Origin: DASPTT01 sp035623275
GTDB taxonomy: Bacteria; Actinomycetota; Acidimicrobiia; Acidimicrobiales; UBA8190
Reading direction: 5' to 3'
Assembly (NCBI GenBank): GCA_035623275.1
Contig: DASPTT010000021.1
Span: 1 to 19,295 of the forward strand
Length of the DNA stretch: 19,295 nucleotides
Shown piece by piece: positions 13,100 to 19,295 of the stretch. The number at the start of each line of letters is the position of its first letter. Within the stretch, counting starts at the first letter, position 1. The notes under the pieces are model-generated. The model saw only the letters and a list, made by a program, of their open reading frames with translations, ran no database searches and was not told the DNA's origin. The translations under genes were made by a program, and so were the position numbers.

Positions 13100-14703
13100 T
13101 CCGGGGCCGGCGGGCGCGCCGCACCAAGGGCGCGCTCGGCGCGTCGCCGATCACCGGCGCCGGCGCCGGTGCCCGAGGGGACGGGAGCACGCGCCCCGAG
13201 GACGCCGGTGCGGGCTCCGCGCCCGCCGCCACCGGCCGGAACGACGGGGACACCGGCGCGTCGTCGGGACGCCGGGACGGCGACGGCGCCGTGCGCGCAG
13301 AAGAACGCGACTACCGGGCCGCGATGCGCTGGGTCCGCGACTTCCTGCACGACCACGGCGTGGCCGACGCGGAGATCGACCGGGCCGAGGCCGACGACAC
13401 CCTCGACCTGCTCGTGGCCGACTGCGTGCTCGTCCCCGGCGGCAATCGCTACACCCGGGCCGAGCTCTCCGAGCGCACGGGACTGTCGCCCGAGCTCGCC
13501 GAGCGGCTCTGGCGGGCGCTGGGCTTCGCCGACGTGGGGCCCGACGATCGGGAGTTCACCGACCTCGACGTGGAGGCCATCCTGATCTTCCAGGCGATGG
13601 TGCGCCTGGGCGTGGCCGATGCCGAGTCGGCCGTGCAGTTCGCCCGGGTGCTGGGGTCGTCGATGGCGCGCATCGCCGACGCGGAGGTTTCGCCGGTCGT
13701 CTCCGGCGGCCACTCGATGACGATCGGGCGCGGCACACCGGGCGGTTCGGTGTTCGAAGCGGAGCGCTTCGCCCGCCGGGCGGGCGCCACCCTGCCGGCG
13801 ATGGCCCGGGTGCTGGAGTTCGCCTGGCGGCGCCACGTCCAGGCGGCGACCCGCCGGGCCATGCTCCAGCGGACCCGTGGGGACGGCAGCGCCCTGCCGC
13901 GCCTGGCCGTCGGCTTCGCCGACATGGTCGGCTTCACGGTGCTGAGCCAGCAGCTCTCCGAGGAGGAGCTCGGCGCCGTGGTCAGCCGGTTCGAGGAGGT
14001 GGCCCACGACACGGTCACCGCCGGGGGTGGGCGCATCGTGAAGATGATCGGGGACGAGGCGATGTTCGTCGCCGAGTCCGTGGTCGACGCGGCCCGCATC
14101 GGGCTGAACCTGGCGGACGCCTACGCCGACGACGAGCTGCTGTCGGACGTCCGGGTGGGGCTCAGCGTCGGCCCGGTCCTCGTCCAGGACGGCGACTACT
14201 TCGGGCCGGTGGTGAACCTGGCCAGCCGGATGGTCAACATCGCCGAGCCCGGCTCGGTGCTGGTCTCCGAGGACTTCCACGCGGCGCTCGGGCGCGACCT
14301 GCACCCGTCGCGCGGCGGGGACCTCGACGAGCCCCAGTCGGCCGGGCCCGGCGGGGGAGCGGAGGCAGGCCCCGGCGCCCTGCCCGGTGCCGACGAGTTC
14401 GTGTTCGTCGCCCTGCGGCCGCGCGTGCTCAAGGACTTCGGCCGCGTGCAGCTGTGGGCGCTCTACCGTCCCGGTGACGACCAGGTGGCGCTCGACCGGC
14501 GCATGGGCCGGCGCTGGGAGCGTCTGGCGGACGTCATCCGCGACCTCGAGGACCTCCGGGTGAGGGGCGAGCGCCTGCTCACCTCGGGGCTCCGCCCGTC
14601 AGAGGCCGGGCAGCCTGACGGTGGCGATGCCGAAGGGCCGCAGGGCGAAGCCGCCGTCGACCAGGGACAGGGGTCGGCCTCGGAGGTCGACGAGCCAGCC
14701 TGA
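13096..14703 (+). CDS. Class III adenylate cyclase with N-terminal adenylate-cyclase regulatory domain
   Basis: Protein of 535 residues from GTG at 13096. It should form cAMP from ATP. Residues about 75-250 match the actinobacterial regulatory domain known from Rv1264 (RYTRAELSERTGLSPELAER, then LGFADVGPDDREFTDLDVEA), which in Rv1264 makes the enzyme pH-sensitive. The catalytic domain (about 268-460) has the full set: metal ligands Asp276 in FADMVGFT and Asp320 in KMIGDEAMF, adenine-selecting Lys316 and Asp367 (GDYFG), and transition-state Asn374 and Arg378 in VNLASRM. No transmembrane helix is seen. The first 70 residues are low-complexity (Gly/Ala/Arg/Asp); GTG at 13290 is an alternative start. 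A Gly/Ala-rich insert lies at about 405-433. The last 34 residues are read antisense to the end of the mannosidase gene. Confidence 0.92.
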   Translation: MIRGRRARRTKGALGASPITGAGAGARGDGSTRPEDAGAGSAPAATGRNDGDTGASSGRRDGDGAVRAEERDYRAAMRWVRDFLHDHGVADAEIDRAEADDTLDLLVADCVLVPGGNRYTRAELSERTGLSPELAERLWRALGFADVGPDDREFTDLDVEAILIFQAMVRLGVADAESAVQFARVLGSSMARIADAEVSPVVSGGHSMTIGRGTPGGSVFEAERFARRAGATLPAMARVLEFAWRRHVQAATRRAMLQRTRGDGSALPRLAVGFADMVGFTVLSQQLSEEELGAVVSRFEEVAHDTVTAGGGRIVKMIGDEAMFVAESVVDAARIGLNLADAYADDELLSDVRVGLSVGPVLVQDGDYFGPVVNLASRMVNIAEPGSVLVSEDFHAALGRDLHPSRGGDLDEPQSAGPGGGAEAGPGALPGADEFVFVALRPRVLKDFGRVQLWALYRPGDDQVALDRRMGRRWERLADVIRDLEDLRVRGERLLTSGLRPSEAGQPDGGDAEGPQGEAAVDQGQGSASEVDEPA

Positions 14704-17271
14704 GCGTTCGCCGAGGCGGACCTCCGTCGGCTCCGGCCAGGGGTTGAAGACCCGCACCTCCAGCGCGCCCCCGACGCGGCGAACAGCCGAGACCTCCGCT
14801 CCGGTCACCTCCAGCGCGCTGGCGCGAGCGGGGCGGTCGCCGCCGCCGGCGCTGTGGACCGCTTCGATCGGGAGGAAGACGTCGTCGACCATGGCGTAGG
14901 GGTCGTCACCGCCCAGCGCCAGCGCGTAGCGGGCCTCGATCACCCGGCCCTGGAGCTGCAGGCCCTCCACGGGGGTGAGGGGGCCGGCGGGCAGGGGGCG
15001 GTAGCTCATGCCCAGTCGCGACAGCATTCCCGTCGAGCGAAGCAGCGTGAGCGCCAGCGCCCGTGCCCGTCCGCCGGCGACGTCGACCAGCTCGTACTCG
15101 CAGAGCCCCTCGTGGGCCAGCGTCAGCCCGCCCGCGGAGACGAAGCGGCGTGACGGGAAGGTGGGCAGGCCGAGCTCGTCCACCCGGCCCTCCGCGGTGA
15201 GTCCCCGCTCGACCACGGCGAAGGCGCACTCGGCCCGGGAGTGGTCGGCGGGCTCGGGCAGGGGGAGGTGGACCCGGACCCGGTGGTCCCGGCTCGGGTT
15301 GGTGAACACGGTGCGCACCCGCACGTAGGGCTCGTCCGCCCGCAGCTCGAGCTCCGTGCGCACTGCGGCCGGCACGGCGCCGACCCTGGCGCGCGTGGTG
15401 TCGTCGACGCGCTCGGGCCAGGTGTAGGTGGCGGCGATCTCCACCCGCGTCCGCACCGGGCCGCGCTCGCTGATCGTCACGGACAGCGCGTCGGGGGCGT
15501 CGACCGTCGAGTCGGTCGGGGGCGGCGAGTAGTTGTACGAGTCGCCGTGGTCGCCGCTCTCGACGAGGCGCCCGAATCCCGGCGTGCCGTCGATGGTCCA
15601 GGTGCCCGTGCCCCGGTCGACGGCGACGGTGACGAGGCCGTTGGCCACGGTCACCGCCTCGGGGGTCTCCTCGACGGTCAGCGGGTGGGCGGGCGGCACG
15701 GGAACGAGCGGTGCCCACCCGAAGGGCGGCACGTCGGCCGAGCGCGCCAGCACCCGCGTGGTGGCCGGCTGGTCGATGAGCACCCGGACGACGGCGTCGG
15801 GCCGGGCGCCCAGGCGCGTGTAGAGGTCCTGCTTGACCGAGGCGATGGGGACGTCGAAACGCTCTTGGTCGCCGAAGGCGATGGTGATGTCGATCCCGCT
15901 GTCGTCCTCGGCCACGCGCACGTCCTGGATCCACGTGTGCGTGTCGATCTGGCTGCCGTTGGGCAGCATGCCGAGGATCGTCCGCACCGTCGGTGCGTCG
16001 AGGGTGAGCGGCCCCAGGCCCCGGGGGATGCCGAAGGCGCCGGGCGTCTCGGGCAGCGCCTGGGTGCCATCGGGCGCGGCATCGCCCGGGACGACCATCT
16101 CGACCGTGCCCGCCCGGGTGCGGGCCGACGGGTTCAGCGCGTAGGTGCCGGGGTCGGGGAGCGAGCGCGCCAGGGCACCGAGCGCCTCCTCGGCGATGCC
16201 CTCCCCGATGGCGCGCGCCTCGGCGTAGCGGTGGAGCACGGCGTCGACCACGTCGTCGACGGAGCACGCGCAGATCGAGTCGTGGGCCGAGTTGCGCACC
16301 ATCGACCTCCAGGCCGACTCGAGGAGACGGGCCGGCCAGTCCTGCGGGGCGCGCAGCAGGGCCGCGTACGGCTCGGCGCGCCGCTCCAGGGCCCGCTCGG
16401 CCAGTGCCGCGGCGCGCTTGACGTCCACCCGGTTGGAGGTGACGCCCATGAGGAGGTTGGCCCGTGCCCCCGAGCGCAGCTCGCCCTTCCAGTGGGGGAG
16501 AGCCTCGGTGGGGGCGTCGCGCAGGTACCCGGCCAGCGTGGTGACCTCCAGCACGTAGTCATCCTGGATGGCGTTGGCCTCGGCCACCACCCTGCCCAGC
16601 CACGGCTGGGGCTCCTGGTGGTCGGTGCCGTTCATGAGGAGCATGGCGTCGAGGAGGAAGTCGCCGATCTCCTTTTCGTGGTCGGCGATGCGCCGCACAA
16701 GGGCCTTGGCGTCGTCGGGGATCGACGCGCCGTTGCCGTATCCCGTCGGGAGGTACTCGGCTCGCACCGTCGAGCCGTCGGGCGCCTCCCACCAGAACCC
16801 CGTCGCCTGGACCGAGGAGGGCACGCCCCGCCAGACCACCGCGTGCTCGAAGCCGGCCTGGCGCAGGATCTGGGGCATCTGGGCGATGTGACCGAACATG
16901 TCGGGCAGGTATCCGACCTCCATCACGCCGCCGAAGGCCGCGCCGCGCCGGATGCCGAGCTCCAGGTCGCGCACGATCGTCTCGCCCGACACCAGGAACT
17001 CGTCCATGAGGATGTACCACGGGCCCATGGTGAGGCGTCCCGCCGCTGCCAGGGCGCGGATGCGCTCCTCGGCCTCGGGCCGGATCTCGAGGTAGTCGTC
17101 GACGACCGCCATCTGCCCGTCGAGCATGAACCGGGCGTAGGAGGGGTCGCGCTCGAGCAGGGACAGGAGCGTGTCGAGGAGGTGCACGAGCCGGAGGCGA
17201 AAGCTCTGGAAGGGCTCGTACCACTCCCGATCCCAGTGGGTGTGCGGAACGACGGCGACACGACGGGCCAT
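14599..17271 (-). CDS. Glycoside hydrolase family 38 alpha-mannosidase
   Basis: Protein of 890 residues, typical for bacterial GH38. It hydrolyses alpha-mannosidic bonds, possibly of mannosylglycerate (MngB type), glycans or lipomannan fragments; no signal peptide is seen, so it should act in the cytoplasm. Zinc and catalytic motifs are clear: HTHWDREW (10-17, zinc ligands His12 and Asp14), the nucleophile Asp124 in GYLPDMFGH, and the fourth zinc ligand His330 in NSAHDSICACSVDDV. The middle has SNRVDVKRAAALAERALER. The C-terminal beta region ends with the usual LRPFGIATVRLPGL, so the stop at 14599 is right. ATG at 17271 follows TAGCCT by 6 nt without a ribosome binding site. Its last 105 nt overlap the cyclase gene tail to tail. 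Confidence 0.94.
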   Translation of the reverse strand: MARRVAVVPHTHWDREWYEPFQSFRLRLVHLLDTLLSLLERDPSYARFMLDGQMAVVDDYLEIRPEAEERIRALAAAGRLTMGPWYILMDEFLVSGETIVRDLELGIRRGAAFGGVMEVGYLPDMFGHIAQMPQILRQAGFEHAVVWRGVPSSVQATGFWWEAPDGSTVRAEYLPTGYGNGASIPDDAKALVRRIADHEKEIGDFLLDAMLLMNGTDHQEPQPWLGRVVAEANAIQDDYVLEVTTLAGYLRDAPTEALPHWKGELRSGARANLLMGVTSNRVDVKRAAALAERALERRAEPYAALLRAPQDWPARLLESAWRSMVRNSAHDSICACSVDDVVDAVLHRYAEARAIGEGIAEEALGALARSLPDPGTYALNPSARTRAGTVEMVVPGDAAPDGTQALPETPGAFGIPRGLGPLTLDAPTVRTILGMLPNGSQIDTHTWIQDVRVAEDDSGIDITIAFGDQERFDVPIASVKQDLYTRLGARPDAVVRVLIDQPATTRVLARSADVPPFGWAPLVPVPPAHPLTVEETPEAVTVANGLVTVAVDRGTGTWTIDGTPGFGRLVESGDHGDSYNYSPPPTDSTVDAPDALSVTISERGPVRTRVEIAATYTWPERVDDTTRARVGAVPAAVRTELELRADEPYVRVRTVFTNPSRDHRVRVHLPLPEPADHSRAECAFAVVERGLTAEGRVDELGLPTFPSRRFVSAGGLTLAHEGLCEYELVDVAGGRARALALTLLRSTGMLSRLGMSYRPLPAGPLTPVEGLQLQGRVIEARYALALGGDDPYAMVDDVFLPIEAVHSAGGGDRPARASALEVTGAEVSAVRRVGGALEVRVFNPWPEPTEVRLGERSGWLVDLRGRPLSLVDGGFALRPFGIATVRLPGL

Positions 17272-17277
17272 GGGCTC

Positions 17278-17283
17278 AGGCTA
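17278..17283 (-). promoter_or_regulatory. Candidate -10 element of the mannosidase gene
   Basis: TAGCCT on the minus strand stands 6 nt before ATG at 17271 with no Shine-Dalgarno sequence between, fitting a leaderless transcript. No -35 box is clear. Confidence 0.45.
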
Positions 17284-17314
17284 CGTGGAGCGGGCCGTGC
17301 CCGCCGTCCCGGCC

Positions 17315-17343
17315 TTGACCGCCGGCGCGCCGCAGACCAGGCT
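17315..17343 (+). promoter_or_regulatory. Candidate promoter of the trypsin-like lipoprotein gene
   Basis: TTGACC (17315-17320) and CAGGCT (17338-17343) are 17 nt apart. The weak -10 ends 6 nt before ATG at 17350, the same geometry as at other starts here. Confidence 0.4.
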
Positions 17344-17349
17344 GCTCCG

Positions 17350-18156
17350 ATGTCCTGGGCGTCCCTCGTCGTCCGCATCGCCTGCGTCGTCGGCGCGCTG
17401 TCGGCCGCCGGTTGCGGGGGGACGGCGACCCCACGCCGCGCTCCGGTGGCGCAGCACGCCGCCACCCGCTTCGACGGGCTCGCGCAGGTCGGCCCCCTCT
17501 TCGTCGGCCCCTCGGACGCCGGTCCTCACATCTGCACCGCCAGCGTGGTCGACAGCCCCCACCACGACCTCGTCGCCACCGCGGCGCACTGCCTGTCGGG
17601 GCCGGGGACCGACCTGTCGTTCGCGCCCATGTACCACGACGGGGTCGCCCCGTTCGGGACGTGGCAGGTCCAGGCGGCCTACGTCAGCCCGGGATGGATC
17701 GCCACCCGGGATCCTCACGAGGACGTCGCCTTCCTCCTCCTCGCTCCGCAGCGTCGCAACGGCCGGATCGTCGACGTGGAGGACCTGACCGGCGCGAACA
17801 CCCTGGTGGTGTCTCAGGGCTACGGCGTCGAGGCCACCGTGGTCGGCTACGCCCTCGGGGTCGGCGGACGCCCAGTGACGTGCACCGGCCCGGTATCGGA
17901 CTCCGGCGGCTATCCGACGTTCGGTTGCGACGGCTTCGTCGACGGGACGAGCGGGGGCCCATGGATCACCGGCGTCGACCCCGCCACCCACGGCGGCGAC
18001 CTCTACGGCGTCATCGGCGGGCTGCACCAGGGCGGGTGCACGTCCAGCGTCTCGTACTCGTCGTACTTCGACGCGACGACCCAGGCGCTCTACCTGCGCG
18101 CCGTGCAAGGCGGCGCCGGCGACGAGGTGCCCGCGGCGGGATCCGACGGCTGCTGA
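17350..18156 (+). CDS. Trypsin-like serine protease, probable lipoprotein
   Basis: Protein of 268 residues with a short hydrophobic signal segment (5-20) and the lipobox-like LSAAGC (Cys22), so it is likely exported and lipid-anchored. The S1 protease fold is shown by the catalytic triad His80 in ATAAHCL, Asp125 in HEDVAFLLL and Ser201 in GTSGGPW. Paired cysteines (Cys62/81 and Cys178/193) fit trypsin-like disulfides. Substrate specificity is not readable. ATG at 17350 is chosen because it directly begins the signal peptide. It diverges from the mannosidase gene and is followed by a hairpin and the poly-Asp membrane protein gene. Confidence 0.87.
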   Translation: MSWASLVVRIACVVGALSAAGCGGTATPRRAPVAQHAATRFDGLAQVGPLFVGPSDAGPHICTASVVDSPHHDLVATAAHCLSGPGTDLSFAPMYHDGVAPFGTWQVQAAYVSPGWIATRDPHEDVAFLLLAPQRRNGRIVDVEDLTGANTLVVSQGYGVEATVVGYALGVGGRPVTCTGPVSDSGGYPTFGCDGFVDGTSGGPWITGVDPATHGGDLYGVIGGLHQGGCTSSVSYSSYFDATTQALYLRAVQGGAGDEVPAAGSDGC

Positions 18157-18164
18157 CGGCGCCC

Positions 18165-18182
18165 GCCCGGCTCGTGCCGGGC
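18165..18182 (+). terminator. Hairpin after the protease gene
   Basis: GCCCGGC and GCCGGGC form a 7-bp stem with TCGT loop, 8 nt beyond the stop codon. There is no T-tract. It precedes the candidate promoter of the next gene. Confidence 0.5.
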
Positions 18183-18185
18183 ACC

Positions 18186-18214
18186 TGGACCAGGAGGGCC
18201 ACGACTCCTATCGT
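18186..18214 (+). promoter_or_regulatory. Candidate promoter of the poly-Asp membrane protein gene
   Basis: TGGACC (18186-18191) and TATCGT (18209-18214) have a 17-nt spacer. The implied transcription start near 18221 lies after the TTG at 18215 and before GTG at 18281, which favours a downstream translation start. Confidence 0.45.
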
Positions 18215-18280
18215 TTGGGCGGGTTCGAGACGACCGGATCCGGTGCCCGTGGCCTGACGGCGGCGGGCGAGGCGGCAGGG

Positions 18281-19228
<948 letters not shown>

Positions 19229-19238
19229 CGGGGCCGCG

Positions 19239-19295
19239 TCACGCGCCCGGGGCGCAATCGGTGAACCACGAGAGCTTCCCGGAGGCCAGGCGCGC
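19239..19295 (-). CDS. Possible 3' end of an unidentified gene
   Basis: An open minus-strand frame enters from the right edge and stops at 19239 after 18 codons (ending GKLSWFTDCAPGA). It would converge with the poly-Asp gene. The piece is too short to name or to prove that it is coding. Confidence 0.3.
   Translation of the reverse strand, partial: ARLASGKLSWFTDCAPGA

Noticed and set aside
15241..17349. Upstream extension of the protease frame by about 700 codons
   Set aside because: The extension is antisense to the mannosidase gene and has shadow composition; the signal peptide begins at 17350.

Overview
The window is about 70% GC and comes from the chromosome of an actinobacterium (Actinomycetota). 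Evidence: a mutasome operon in the order imuA-imuB-dnaE2 behind a perfect actinobacterial SOS box (TCGAAC-N4-GTTCGA); a cofC/fbiD-type gene for coenzyme F420 synthesis divergent from gpsA, as in mycobacteria; a class III cyclase with the regulatory domain of the Rv1264 type; and several genes whose start codon lies 6-7 nt after a TANNNT -10 element, the leaderless pattern common in actinobacteria. The class is not certain; an acidimicrobial lineage is possible.

Layout. 1-1401 (-): secreted CE4 polysaccharide deacetylase with a C-terminal 54-residue repeat array that runs off the left edge. 1496-6567 (-): DNA-damage mutasome dnaE2, imuB, imuA (transcribed from 6567 leftwards), with LexA box and promoter at 6574-6602 and an AT-rich four-copy 8-bp repeat upstream of it. 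6709-9496 (-): a small protein of unknown function, a D-2-hydroxyacid dehydrogenase and a soluble VirD4/TraG-like ATPase, closely packed. 9497-10032: a region rich in inverted repeats holding a candidate 15-residue leader ORF and an 82-residue basic ORF. 10033-10452 (+): a Lys/Arg/Ala/Pro tail-only histone-H1/HupB-like protein, ended by a strong hairpin. 10526-12002 (-): PIG-L/LmbE deacetylase and CofC/FbiD. 12077-14703 (+): gpsA overlapped by an adenylate cyclase gene. 14599-17271 (-): GH38 alpha-mannosidase, whose 3' end overlaps the cyclase by 105 nt antisense. 17350-18156 (+): trypsin-like lipoprotein. About 18281-19228 (+): membrane protein with a run of 16 aspartates. The last 57 nt hold the end of an unidentified minus-strand frame.

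How genes work together. ImuA, ImuB and DnaE2 form the damage-inducible translesion synthesis set; here ImuB lacks the little-finger region but keeps a clamp-motif-like segment at the expected place. CofC/FbiD supplies the phospholactyl/phosphoenolpyruvyl group of F420, and the neighbourhood (basic nucleoid protein, fbiD, divergent gpsA) resembles the mycobacterial hupB-mutT1-ppk-fbiD-gpdA2 region, with a free-standing tail protein in place of HupB. The most unusual items are the truncated ImuB, the structured region before the basic protein genes, the poly-Asp membrane protein, the near-identical repeats in the deacetylase and the lone coupling-protein-like ATPase.
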